Origin: Glycomyces arizonensis DSM 44726
GTDB lineage: Bacteria > Actinomycetota > Actinomycetes > Mycobacteriales > Micromonosporaceae
Length of the DNA: 64,000 nt
Assembly (NCBI RefSeq): GCF_000482705.1
Contig: NZ_KI519474.1
Span: 186,001-250,000 of the forward strand
Reading direction: 5' to 3'
This document shows positions 1-8,636 of this stretch, in pieces. The notes beneath the pieces are model-generated. The model was not told the origin of the DNA. It ran no database searches and saw only the letters and a program-made list of their open reading frames with translations. The translations under genes and the position numbers were made by a program. The first letter of the stretch is position 1. Each line of letters opens with the position of its first letter.

Positions 1-500
1 AGGGCCTCGCCTACGAGCACCGCCTCATCGACGACATGGTCGCCGCCGCCCTGAAGTGGGAGGGCGGCTACGTCTGGGCCTGCAAGAACTACGACGGCGA
101 CGTCCAGTCCGACACCGTCGCCCAGGGCTTCGGCTCGCTCGGCCTGATGACCTCGGTGCTCATGACCCCCGACGGGAAGACCGTCGAGGCCGAGGCCGCC
201 CACGGCACCGTCACCCGCCACTACCGCCAGCACCAGGCCGGCAAGCCGACCTCGACGAACCCGATCGCGTCGATCTTCGCCTGGACGCGGGGCCTGTCCC
301 ACCGCGGCAAGCTCGACGGCACCCCCGAGGTCGCCGCCTTCGCCGACAGCCTGGAGCGGGTCGTCATCGACACCGTCCAGGGCGGCAAGATGACCAAGGA
401 CCTGGCGCTGCTCGTCGGCGGCGACCAGGAGTGGCAGACCACCGACGAGTTCCTCGACACCCTCTCGGAGAACCTCGCCAAGAAGGTCGCCTCGGCCTGA
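1..500 (+). CDS. icd: NADP-dependent isocitrate dehydrogenase, C-terminal part
   Basis: The C-terminal ~166 residues of a dimeric isocitrate dehydrogenase (isocitrate + NADP to 2-oxoglutarate + CO2, TCA cycle); the 5' part lies outside the window and the first full codon is at base 3. The segment [20 protein letters not shown] followed by [12 protein letters not shown] is the metal/substrate and NADP-binding core of the eukaryote-like IDH subfamily, rather than of the monomeric bacterial enzyme. A strong hairpin follows about 95 bases after the stop, so it is probably the last gene of its transcript. Family assignment is firm; cofactor choice is inferred from the subfamily. Confidence 0.93.
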   Translation, partial: GLAYEHRLIDDMVAAALKWEGGYVWACKNYDGDVQSDTVAQGFGSLGLMTSVLMTPDGKTVEAEAAHGTVTRHYRQHQAGKPTSTNPIASIFAWTRGLSHRGKLDGTPEVAAFADSLERVVIDTVQGGKMTKDLALLVGGDQEWQTTDEFLDTLSENLAKKVASA

Positions 501-596
501 CAAAGCCGTAACCGAGAGCCCCGAGGCTCGTTGAGCAGGGTGCGGTGCGCGAACGCCACCTTCGGGTGATGTCCGCGGGCCGTCCCTTCCCAGTTG

Positions 597-641
597 GAGG
601 CCCCAGCACAAGTGCGCTGACGCACACTTGGCCGGGGCCTC
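597..641 (+). terminator. Rho-independent terminator after icd
   Basis: A GC-rich inverted repeat (GAGGCCCC...GGGGCCTC outer stem, CAAGTGCG/CGCACACTTG inner stem with a small bulge, CTGA loop) followed by CCCCCTTT. It lies between icd and the next promoter region. Confidence 0.7.
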
Positions 642-710
642 CCCCCTTTCGCGGCTTGTAAACTCAGAGGCGCAACGAGACGGCACGAACGAGCGGAAGG
701 CACAAGACAC

Positions 711-1439
711 GTGAGAGGCGTCATTCTCGCCGCCGGCCAAGGGCAGCGCCTGCGCCCCGACACCGACGAACTGCCCAAAACCCTCCTCCCGATCGACGCC
801 GCCTGGACCATTCTCGACTCCATCGTGTTCGCGCTGTCCACCGTCGACGTCAATGAGATCGCCATCGTCGTCGGCCACGCGGCCGACAAGATCCGCCGGG
901 AGCGGGACCGTCTCGAAGACACCTACACCGTCAAGATCACCTTCGTCGAGAACGACCACCCCGAGTGGAACAACGCCTACTCGCTCTGGACCGCCCGCGA
1001 GCACTACAAGGACGGCGCGATCCTCGTCAACGGCGACACCGTCCACCCCTGGAGCGTCGAAGACCGCCTCCTCGAGGAACCGAACGACCCCCCGAGGCTC
1101 CTGCTGGCCATGGACGACCGCAAGACCCTGACCGAAGAGGCGATGAAGATCGGCGTCGGGCACTCGGTCATGCCGCTCATCAGCAAGCAGCAGCCGGTCG
1201 ACCGCGCCATGGGCGAGTACATCGGCGTCAGCCTGATCCCCGCCGAGCTCGCCGACGACCTGACCGACGCCCTGAAGACCGTCTACACCCGCGACCGCAC
1301 CCTCTACTACGAGGACGCCTTCCAACTGCTGGCCTTCCGCGCCAAGGTCGGGACCGTCTCGATCGGCGACGTGGCCTGGACCGAGGTCGACGACCACGCC
1401 GACTGGGCCCTGGCCAAGAAGATCGCGAAGGACCTGTAG
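711..1439 (+). CDS. Nucleotidyltransferase (sugar/alcohol-phosphate NTP transferase)
   Basis: 242 residues from a GTG start. The N-terminus MRGVILAAGQGQRL carries the G-x-G-x-R-L nucleotide-binding loop of the NTP_transferase family, followed by the usual LPKTLLPI. VNGDT around residue 105 is the metal-binding Asp region. The size and the NAYSL motif fit the phosphocholine/sugar-phosphate cytidylyltransferase group. The stop overlaps the start of the glycerol-1-phosphate dehydrogenase by one base, so the two are translationally coupled. The likely role is to make a CDP-activated alcohol or sugar for an envelope polymer; the substrate cannot be read from the sequence. Confidence 0.85.
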   Translation: MRGVILAAGQGQRLRPDTDELPKTLLPIDAAWTILDSIVFALSTVDVNEIAIVVGHAADKIRRERDRLEDTYTVKITFVENDHPEWNNAYSLWTAREHYKDGAILVNGDTVHPWSVEDRLLEEPNDPPRLLLAMDDRKTLTEEAMKIGVGHSVMPLISKQQPVDRAMGEYIGVSLIPAELADDLTDALKTVYTRDRTLYYEDAFQLLAFRAKVGTVSIGDVAWTEVDDHADWALAKKIAKDL

Positions 1440-2488
1440 TGCCGCTGCTCGCCCGCACTGTCCTGGCGCCCCTCGCCGTCGAAGTCGCGGCCGGGGCCCT
1501 CGCCCGGCTCCCCGAGCTGCTCGTCGACACCCGCATCTCCTCGGGCGGCCGCGTCGCCGTCGCGCTCGGGCCCGGCCTCGGCGCCCGGATCGCCCCCACG
1601 CTCGATCTGCCCGACGCCGTCGTCCACACGATCAAGCCCGGCACCCTCGCCAGCGCGCACGACCTCGCCTCCCGCCTGCGGGACGACCGCGTCGACGCCC
1701 TCGTCGGCATCGGCGGCGGGCGCCTGATCGACACCGCCAAGTACGCGGCCACCGAACTGGGCCTGCCGATGGTCGCCGTCGCCACCAGCCTCGCCCACGA
1801 CGGCCTCGCCTCCCCGGTCGCCTCGCTCGAACGCGAGAAGGCCACCATCTCCTACGGCGTCCACACGCCCCTCGCCGTCCTCGCCGACCTCGACTTCATC
1901 CGCCGCGCCCCCGCCGCCCAGCTGCGCTCGGGGGTGGGCGACGCGCTCACCAACCTCTCGGCCACGGCCGACTGGGAGCTGTCGCACCAGGTGAACGGCG
2001 AGGCCGTCGACGGCCTCGCGCTCGCGATCGCCCGCACCGGCGCCGAAGCAGTCCTGCGCCACCCCGGCACCATCGCCGACGACGACTTCCTCACCAGCCT
2101 CGCGGGCGCCCTCATCCAGGGCGGCCTGGCGATGGGCATGGCCGGGTCCTCGCGCCCGTGCTCGGGCGGGTGCCACGAGATCGCCCACGCCCTCCAGACG
2201 CTCCACCCGGGCTTGGCCGGACACGGCGAGCAAGGCGCCATCGGAGCCCTGTTCTGCACCTGGCTGCGGGGCGACGAAGCGCTGTTCGCCGAACTGGCCG
2301 CCGCCATGCGGCGCCACGGGCTTCCGCGCACGCCGGACGAACTCGGACTCACCGTGGCCGAACTCGCCACTGCGATCGAGTACGCTCCGAGGACTCGCCC
2401 GGGGCGTTATACGATTCTCGAACATCGTGAACTGGATTCGGTGGCGATCAGCCGTCACCTCACGGAGATGATGCATGAGCTCGATTAG
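1439..2488 (+). CDS. sn-glycerol-1-phosphate dehydrogenase-like (AraM/EgsA family)
   Basis: 349 residues. The GTG at 1439 overlaps the upstream TAG, and the longer open frame further upstream is only a shadow of the previous gene. Motifs of the iron/zinc alcohol dehydrogenase superfamily in its glycerol-1-phosphate branch are visible: the NAD-binding GIGGGRLIDTAKYAA (about residues 90-104), TSLAHDGLASP, and metal ligands in SGVGDALTN, CSGGCHEIAHAL and GHGEQGAIG. The family reduces dihydroxyacetone phosphate to glycerol-1-phosphate. With the nucleotidyltransferase upstream and the exporter downstream it probably supplies a glycerophosphate unit for an envelope polymer. A CDP-alcohol phosphatidyltransferase, often found in similar actinobacterial clusters, is not present here. 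Confidence 0.85.
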   Translation: MPLLARTVLAPLAVEVAAGALARLPELLVDTRISSGGRVAVALGPGLGARIAPTLDLPDAVVHTIKPGTLASAHDLASRLRDDRVDALVGIGGGRLIDTAKYAATELGLPMVAVATSLAHDGLASPVASLEREKATISYGVHTPLAVLADLDFIRRAPAAQLRSGVGDALTNLSATADWELSHQVNGEAVDGLALAIARTGAEAVLRHPGTIADDDFLTSLAGALIQGGLAMGMAGSSRPCSGGCHEIAHALQTLHPGLAGHGEQGAIGALFCTWLRGDEALFAELAAAMRRHGLPRTPDELGLTVAELATAIEYAPRTRPGRYTILEHRELDSVAISRHLTEMMHELD

Positions 2489-3830
2489 CCCGCACCCCGA
2501 CGGAGTCTCCGGAAACCACCCCGGCGGTGGCGACGGCGACCGCCCCGACGCGGCGGCCCCCCAGAGCGGCCACGGCGCGGGGCCCTCGGGCTCCCAGGGC
2601 GGTTACCTCCCGGGAGCGACGAGTTCCGGATCGGCGGCCTTCGCGAGCGGCGCCCCCGGCACGCCGCCCGGCTACCCGCCCCAGGGCTACGGCCAGCCGC
2701 AGCAGCAGGGCGGCTACGGCGCACCGCCGAACCCCTACGGGCAGCCGAACCCTTACGGACAACCGTACGGCCAGCCGCCGCAGGCGCCCCAGTACCCGCA
2801 GGCGCCGTCGCACCCTCCGCAGGCGCAGCCGCAGGCCCCCTACGCCCCCCGCACCGAGCCGCACCGCGACATGCCGATGGCCGGCGCCTCGCCGATCCGG
2901 CGCAACCTCGACGACACCGCCGAGCTGCCCGCGTTCCTCGACTCGGCCCGCAGCGACGAGAGCCCGCGCCCGAAGCCCGGGACGCCCGCGGTCAAGCCGC
3001 TGGTGCGCAAGTTCCCCCTGACCACCGGCTTCACCGCGCTCCTGCGCCACCGGCACGCCCTGTCGGTCCTGGTGCGGCGCGACCTGGCCGTCAAGTACCA
3101 GTCGACCGTCATGGGCTACGTATGGTCGCTCATCGAGCCGCTCGGCCTGGCCATGATCTACTGGTTCGTCTTCGGCGTCCTCTTCTCGAACTCCACCGGC
3201 CTGCCCGAGGGCGTCGGGTACCCCTTGTTCATCGTCTCGGGCATCTTCGCCTACCAGTGGTTCAGCTCCGCGATCGGCGAGGGCACCAAGGCCCTCGGCG
3301 GCCAGTCGAGCCTCATCACCGTCATGAAGGTGCCCAGAGAGGTCTTTCCGGTCTCGAAGGTCTTCGCGCGCTTCGCCGAATATGTCGTCGGCTTCCCGAT
3401 CCTGCTGGTCATGGCCGTTGTCTACGGTGGGACCTTCGGGATCAACCTGCTGTGGCTCATTCCGGCGATCCTCGTCGAGGCGATCCTGCTGACCGGCATG
3501 GTGTTCATCCTCTCGGCGATCAACGTGCTGTTCAAGGACGTGCAGCGGTTCATGTCACTGTTCATGCGCGTGCTGTTCTACGCCTCGTCGGTCATCTACC
3601 CGCTGACCAAGGTCCAGGAGGCCCTGCTGCCGAACCACGAGCTGATCTACAAGCTGTACTCGCTCAACCCGCTGGTCGGCATCTTCGAGATGCACCGGGC
3701 GGTGTGGATCCCCAGCTTCGCGCCGGACTGGTTCCAGCTCTGCAGTGCCGTGGGCATCTCGGTTTTCCTGCTGTTCTTCGGCCGCTGGATCTTCTACAAG
3801 CTCGAACCGCGCGTCCTCAAGGCGTTGTAA
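2475..3830 (+). CDS. ABC-2 type polysaccharide export permease with long Pro/Gly/Gln-rich N-terminus
   Basis: 451 residues, overlapping the upstream gene by 14 bases. Residues ~185-451 form a TagG/Wzm-like ABC-2 permease: RRDLAVKYQSTVMGYVWSLIEPL is the typical entry helix, followed by about six membrane segments. The first ~165 residues are low complexity with repeated PYGQPNPYGQPYGQP-type units and are expected to be disordered in the cytoplasm; most members of the family lack this. No ATP-binding partner lies next to it in the window. Exports a lipid-linked glycan or teichoic-acid-like polymer by family inference. Confidence 0.85.
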   Translation: MSSISPHPDGVSGNHPGGGDGDRPDAAAPQSGHGAGPSGSQGGYLPGATSSGSAAFASGAPGTPPGYPPQGYGQPQQQGGYGAPPNPYGQPNPYGQPYGQPPQAPQYPQAPSHPPQAQPQAPYAPRTEPHRDMPMAGASPIRRNLDDTAELPAFLDSARSDESPRPKPGTPAVKPLVRKFPLTTGFTALLRHRHALSVLVRRDLAVKYQSTVMGYVWSLIEPLGLAMIYWFVFGVLFSNSTGLPEGVGYPLFIVSGIFAYQWFSSAIGEGTKALGGQSSLITVMKVPREVFPVSKVFARFAEYVVGFPILLVMAVVYGGTFGINLLWLIPAILVEAILLTGMVFILSAINVLFKDVQRFMSLFMRVLFYASSVIYPLTKVQEALLPNHELIYKLYSLNPLVGIFEMHRAVWIPSFAPDWFQLCSAVGISVFLLFFGRWIFYKLEPRVLKAL

Positions 3831-4016
3831 GCGAGCAGCAGAGGGGCACGGCCTGTTCACTTCGCGTTTCCTTTGTACGATGGTGGAATACGACTCGACC
3901 TGCGGCACCGCCCGCGTCTCGGTCTCTTCGGGGCGCGGGCCGGAGTCGAACCGGGACGCCGTGCGCCGGCGCCCCGGTGCGTCGTGCGATGCCCCTGATA
4001 CGGAGATTGTTATTTT

Positions 4017-6266
4017 ATGACCTCGACCCAGCCCCCGCGGCGACCCAGCGGTCCCATGGCGGGGGCGGCCATCGACGAGGACACGATGCACCTCCCGCTG
4101 ACCACGCCGGGCGGCGCCTCGACAGCCCGGCCCACTGTGCCGAGCCCCTACCCCCAGCGCCAGCCGTTCCGCCCGGCGCCCGCGCCGGCCCCGCCGCGGC
4201 AGCGGCCGCGCACCGAGCGCTGGGAAGGCACCGGCTTCCGGCCCGACATCCAGGGACTGCGCGCCATCGCCGTCGTCCTGGTGCTCCTGTCGCACGCGGG
4301 CTTCGCGTTCGCCGACGGCGGTTACGTCGGCGTCGACGTCTTCTTCGTCCTCTCGGGCTTCCTGATCACCTCGCTGCTGATCAAAGAGGTCTTCGACACC
4401 GGCAAGATCTCCATCGCCGGCTTCTACGCCCGCCGCGCCCGCCGCATCCTGCCGGCCGCGAGCGCGGTGACGATCGCCACCGTCATCGGCACGTGGCTGT
4501 GGTTCCCGATCACCCGCTTCGAAGCGGTGATGCAGGACGCGTTCACCGTCATCGTCTACGTGATCAACTACCGCTTCGTCGCCGAGAGCACGGAGTACCT
4601 CAACGCCGACCAGATGCCCTCGCCGTTCCAGCAGTACTGGTCGCTGGCGGTCGAGGAGCAGTTCTACGTCGTCTGGCCGCTGCTCCTGCTCGGCCTGCTG
4701 CTGCTGATGAAGCGCGCGCCGCGCCGCATGCTCAACTTGGCGATCACCGTCTGCATCGGCATCTTCGTCCTCTCCCTGATCGCCTCGGTGCTCGTGACCG
4801 AGACCTCCCAGCCCACCGCGTACTACGCCGCCCACACCCGGGCGTGGGAGCTGGCTGGCGGCGCGCTCCTGGCGCTGACCCTCCAGACCTGGAAGCGGAT
4901 ACCGAAGGCCGTCGCGATCGTCCTCGGCGTCGTCGGGCTGGCCGCGATCGTGTTCTCCGGCGTGCGCTACACCGAGGCGACCCCGTTCCCCGGCTATACG
5001 GCGCTGCTGCCGGTCCTGGGCACCATGCTGGTCATCGTCGCGGGCACGGCCCGCGGCAAGAACCCGGTCTCCTCCCTGCTGAGCACCGGGCCGTTCCAGT
5101 TCGTCGGCAAGATCTCCTACAGCCTCTACCTGTGGCACTGGCCGATCCTCATCCTCGCGCCGCTCGCGCTCGACGTCGAGCCGTCGCTGCTGCTCAGTGC
5201 CGTCCTGCTGGCCGGCACGTTCACGGTCGCCCAGTTCTCCTACGAGTACATCGAGACGCCGATCCGCACCGCGAAGCTCCTCAAGGGCAACATCATGGGC
5301 CTGGCCACCGGCGTCCTGTGCTCCCTGCTGGGCATCGCCATGGTCCTCACCCTGACACTCGGCTTCTCGAAGATCCCCGAGGACGACGGCCCCGTCGACC
5401 TGGCCGAGATCGAGGAGACCCAGGACTTGACGGCGCTCCAGGAGATGCTCCGCGAGGGACTGGAGACCGAACGCGTCCCCGACGGTCTGACGCCGCCGCT
5501 GGCGGGCATCGAGGACGACCGCCCGGTCACCTACCACAACGACTGCCATCTGAGCTTCGAGGAAGTGGATCTGCCCGATGGCTGCGTTTACGGCGACGCG
5601 GGCTCGGACACTCAGGTGGTGCTCTTCGGGGACTCGCACGCGGCCCAGTGGTTCCCCGCGCTCGACGCCGTCGCCGACAAGCACGGCTGGAGCCTGCTGA
5701 GCCGCACCAAGAGCTCCTGCACACCCGTCGACGTCCCGATGGAGAGCACGCAGAACGACGGCGAGTACACCCAGTGCGGGGAGTGGCGGTCGAAGGTGTT
5801 CGACGAGATCGACGAGATCGAGCCCGAGCTCGTGGTGATCGGCAATTCGGACGCCGTGTCCATCATGGACGCCGAGGGCAGTGGTGCCCAAGAGTGGAAG
5901 GACGGCTGGACCGACACGCTCGACCGGGTCAGCGCCTCGGCCGGTGCGGTCGTCACCTTGACCGACACGCCGTGGGCCACGGGAGAGGCGGCTGCCGACT
6001 GTCTCTCGCTGCACGAGGACTCGGTGAAGGAATGTCTGCGCGACGATCCTTACACGATCGCCCACGAGGAACTCCGCCAAGCCGGACTCGAAGCGCAGGA
6101 GGAGGCCGGCGTCTCGATCATCGACACCGAGCCCTGGCTGTGCATCGACGGGCAGTGCCCGCTGATCGTGGACGGCATGGGCGTCTACCGAGACAAGCAC
6201 CACATCACCACGCCGTACTCGAAATCGCTTGCGGCGGTGCTGGCCGACCACCTTCCGGACATCTGA
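4017..6266 (+). CDS. Acyltransferase 3 with C-terminal SGNH domain (OafA/YrhL-like)
   Basis: 749 residues: a Pro-rich cytoplasmic N-terminus (~1-75), an acyltransferase-3 membrane domain of ~10 helices (RPDIQGLRAIAVVLVLLSHA is the diagnostic first helix; the conserved SLAVEEQFYVVWPL at ~220), and an extracytoplasmic SGNH hydrolase-like domain from ~residue 500 with block I FGDSHAAQWFP and the C-terminal D-x-x-H in RDKHHIT. Members O-acylate cell-surface glycans using acyl groups moved across the membrane. It follows the envelope polymer genes, so it may decorate that polymer. A 186-base gap separates it from the permease; TACGAT at 3876 could be a -10, weakly supported. Confidence 0.9.
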   Translation: MTSTQPPRRPSGPMAGAAIDEDTMHLPLTTPGGASTARPTVPSPYPQRQPFRPAPAPAPPRQRPRTERWEGTGFRPDIQGLRAIAVVLVLLSHAGFAFADGGYVGVDVFFVLSGFLITSLLIKEVFDTGKISIAGFYARRARRILPAASAVTIATVIGTWLWFPITRFEAVMQDAFTVIVYVINYRFVAESTEYLNADQMPSPFQQYWSLAVEEQFYVVWPLLLLGLLLLMKRAPRRMLNLAITVCIGIFVLSLIASVLVTETSQPTAYYAAHTRAWELAGGALLALTLQTWKRIPKAVAIVLGVVGLAAIVFSGVRYTEATPFPGYTALLPVLGTMLVIVAGTARGKNPVSSLLSTGPFQFVGKISYSLYLWHWPILILAPLALDVEPSLLLSAVLLAGTFTVAQFSYEYIETPIRTAKLLKGNIMGLATGVLCSLLGIAMVLTLTLGFSKIPEDDGPVDLAEIEETQDLTALQEMLREGLETERVPDGLTPPLAGIEDDRPVTYHNDCHLSFEEVDLPDGCVYGDAGSDTQVVLFGDSHAAQWFPALDAVADKHGWSLLSRTKSSCTPVDVPMESTQNDGEYTQCGEWRSKVFDEIDEIEPELVVIGNSDAVSIMDAEGSGAQEWKDGWTDTLDRVSASAGAVVTLTDTPWATGEAAADCLSLHEDSVKECLRDDPYTIAHEELRQAGLEAQEEAGVSIIDTEPWLCIDGQCPLIVDGMGVYRDKHHITTPYSKSLAAVLADHLPDI

Positions 6267-6415
6267 CTCGCTCGGGTGGGGCGACTCGGTCCCGTGCGGC
6301 TCCGAGCGCCCATCCGGCACTGCGTGGGAGGGCACCGGGACAGGTCGGCGGCCCTTCGGCCGTGTCGTCCCCTGCTAGTATCGGGGCAGTGCGAACCCTG
6401 GAGAGGACTAACCCC

Positions 6416-7045
6416 ATGCGACGGTTGACGGCCCTAGCCGCAGTCGTGCTCATCGCCGGTGCCGGATGTTCGGCCTCGGGCGGCGGCGACGGAACCGGTT
6501 CGGCAGATGAGACCGCGACGTCACCCGCGCCCGCCCCGAGCCCCACCGCTTACGAATCGGTGACCCAGCCGTTCGAGCTGAGCCTGCAGACGCCGTCGAA
6601 TTTCGAGGCCACCGAGAACGACCGCGGTGTGCTCATCGCCGATGAGCATGTCAGCTACGACTTCCACCTCATCGACGGCTCCGAGCACTCGCGGCTGACG
6701 GTCACCACCTATCTGCTCCCCGAAGGGACCGAGACGGGCGACTACGACTCCCGGCTGGCGATCATCCTGGCGTACGACGAGGAGCGGGGGAACCTGATCT
6801 CCTCCGAGAAGCACTCCAGGGAACTCGTGCACGGCTACGAGGGCATCTACCGCTTCGCGAGCCTCAATCCCAATGGCAAGGACATATCCCAGCAGAACCA
6901 CTATCTGTTCGCGGGCCGCCACCTCATCCAGATCACCTGCCAATGGGAATACGACTTCGATGAGGTCTACCAGGGCTGCCAGGAACTCACCGCGTCGTTC
7001 GCATACCCCGACGAATGGCCGCTGGCCTACCGCTCCGAGGCTTAG
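6416..7045 (+). CDS. Predicted lipoprotein of unknown function
   Basis: 209 residues from ATG 6416. MRRLTALAAVVLIAGAGCSA is a lipoprotein signal with the lipobox AGAGC; a short Gly/Ser/Thr/Pro linker follows, then a soluble domain of ~160 residues beginning YESVTQPFELSLQTPSNFEA. That opening resembles the small PsbP/LpqN-type lipoproteins of actinobacteria, but I cannot assign a family with certainty. Two Cys near the C-terminus (ITCQWEYDFDEVYQGCQ) could form a disulfide. Convergent with the glycosyltransferase operon. Confidence 0.8.
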   Translation: MRRLTALAAVVLIAGAGCSASGGGDGTGSADETATSPAPAPSPTAYESVTQPFELSLQTPSNFEATENDRGVLIADEHVSYDFHLIDGSEHSRLTVTTYLLPEGTETGDYDSRLAIILAYDEERGNLISSEKHSRELVHGYEGIYRFASLNPNGKDISQQNHYLFAGRHLIQITCQWEYDFDEVYQGCQELTASFAYPDEWPLAYRSEA

Positions 7046-7057
7046 ACCACGGAGGCG

Positions 7058-7088
7058 CTCCGGCCGCCGCGTCCTCGGACGGCCGGAG
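7058..7088. terminator. Bidirectional terminator hairpin between convergent genes
   Basis: Inverted repeat CTCCGGCCG / CGGCCGGAG with a 13-base loop in the 49-base gap between the lipoprotein gene and the end of the minus-strand glycosyltransferase operon. Confidence 0.6.
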
Positions 7089-7094
7089 ACCGGA

Positions 7095-8636
7095 TCACAG
7101 GTCCACGCCGGCCGACCGCAGACGCCCCAGGTGGGCTTCGAATCCGAAGCGCTCGTGGGCCGCTTCCATTCCCCGTTTCTGCTGTATCGCGAATTGCTGC
7201 GGGTCGCCCGCGAGCGCGGTGGCGACGCCCGCTACTTCGTCGGGAGTCGCATAGACCGCGCCGTCGCCGAACACCGACGCGAACACCGGCGGAAGTATCG
7301 TCGGCACGCCTGAGGCCATGGCCTCGACCGGTGCCCGCCCGAATGCCTCCAGCAATGTCGAACTCGGGTAGTAGACATAGAAGTCCAGTTCCGGAAGAAA
7401 GTCTCCGACCGGGATCGAATCGAATTGGTGGACGGTCCAGTTCGAGGGCAGTCGCCCCAAGACCTTTCTGGGGGAGCCGGCCCCGCCCAGCACCCGGATT
7501 TCGAAATCCGGACCTTCGGGGTAGCACGCCCGCAGATCCGACGCCAGCTCGGGCCACTTCGAGACGTGGTCGCGCGAGTGCCGACCCAGGCGCAGCGGCG
7601 TGCGAGGGGGGTCGCTCGGGCGTCGTTTGAGATTGCCCAGATCCAAGGTGGGGTACCAGAAGTCCTCTGAAAGCTCGACACCGGTGAGATCGTCCGTGTG
7701 GTGGTCGATCAGGGCCTGGCGGACGAGTGGGCCCGCTGCTGCCCACCGGTGCTCCCCGATCCAGCTCGAGAGGTTCTCATGGACCGTCGCGACGTCCCAG
7801 ATGCGCTTGCGACCGGCGATCGCGTCGTAGTACGTCATTGGAGCCTGGTTGATGACGAGGATCTTCTCGGGGGACTCGATCGTGGGGAGGTCCTCTCGGA
7901 GCCGTGTGGCGAACGGCGGGAACCGCATGATGAGCAGATCGCAGGAGACCTGCGCTTCGGGTTCGATGAGTTTCACCGCCTCCCCGTCCACCAGGTCGGC
8001 GATCTTGCGGTTGAGCGGCCGCGCGCTGTTCGCCGAGTACAGCGGGTGATGGAACAGCCCGACCCTCTTCCCGTTCTCCACCAGCAGGCGGATCTCGTTG
8101 GCATTGCTGGTGGTCGTTCCTCCGGGAAGATTGAAGTTGGAGACGACGACGACGTCGAACCGTTCGGTCGTCCGCGTCCCGCCGCCGGTGGACGGCTTGC
8201 GGGGATCCCCGAGTTTTCGCAGCTCCTCGGCGGCGAACGATCGCACAGAGGCCGACTGCGAGGTGTCGCGGGAAATCCGTTCGAGCACCTGCGAGGGCCC
8301 GTTGCGGAAGCCGTTGTGCGCGCGGTCCGACGCCGCCTGCACTTGGGCCATCGCGCGGTTGCGCTCTTCGAGGGGCCAGCGTCCTTCCACGGAGAGCCGC
8401 GGCGCGAGGACCCGCTTGAGACTGCGGATGTCGTAATCGGCGGCACGTCGTCGCAGCAGCACGGCCGCCGCGGCCGCTTCCGCGAGGAGCACCGCGGCCA
8501 TGGCGGGCAGATAGACGGCGGGAGCGGTGGTGAAGGCGAGCGCCGAGACGGCGGCCACTCCGAGGCCCAGCGCCGCCCCTGCCGCCAGAAGCTTGCGAAG
8601 CGTGCCGGTACGCCTGTCAGAGCGACGTCGTGTCAT
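7095..8636 (-). CDS. Membrane-anchored GT4-like glycosyltransferase (paralogue 1)
   Basis: 513 residues. Two hydrophobic helices near the N-terminus (~20-62) anchor the protein; a charged helical linker follows; then a GT-B fold glycosyltransferase from ~160. The nucleotide-sugar binding E-x7-E signature is visible as LLEAFGRAPVEAMASGVP, with GRHSRDH upstream as a family hallmark. Its ATG overlaps the stop of the GT2 gene by 4 bases (ATGA), so translation is coupled. It is one of three paralogues here, at 11965 and 13506 for the others. Acceptor and donor sugars are unknown. Confidence 0.82.
   Translation of the reverse strand: MTRRRSDRRTGTLRKLLAAGAALGLGVAAVSALAFTTAPAVYLPAMAAVLLAEAAAAAVLLRRRAADYDIRSLKRVLAPRLSVEGRWPLEERNRAMAQVQAASDRAHNGFRNGPSQVLERISRDTSQSASVRSFAAEELRKLGDPRKPSTGGGTRTTERFDVVVVSNFNLPGGTTTSNANEIRLLVENGKRVGLFHHPLYSANSARPLNRKIADLVDGEAVKLIEPEAQVSCDLLIMRFPPFATRLREDLPTIESPEKILVINQAPMTYYDAIAGRKRIWDVATVHENLSSWIGEHRWAAAGPLVRQALIDHHTDDLTGVELSEDFWYPTLDLGNLKRRPSDPPRTPLRLGRHSRDHVSKWPELASDLRACYPEGPDFEIRVLGGAGSPRKVLGRLPSNWTVHQFDSIPVGDFLPELDFYVYYPSSTLLEAFGRAPVEAMASGVPTILPPVFASVFGDGAVYATPDEVAGVATALAGDPQQFAIQQKRGMEAAHERFGFEAHLGRLRSAGVDL

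Noticed and set aside
1004-2476. Minus-strand frames opposite the nucleotidyltransferase and dehydrogenase
   Set aside because: Antisense shadows with biased composition and no ribosome sites.
3122-6415. Very long plus-strand open frame covering most of the acyltransferase region, and a long minus-strand frame at 3555-6335
   Set aside because: High-GC shadow frames: Arg/Pro/Ala-rich or Asp/Glu/Gln/Arg-rich translations with no domains, overlapping well-supported genes. Only the last part of the plus frame (from 6416) is a real gene.
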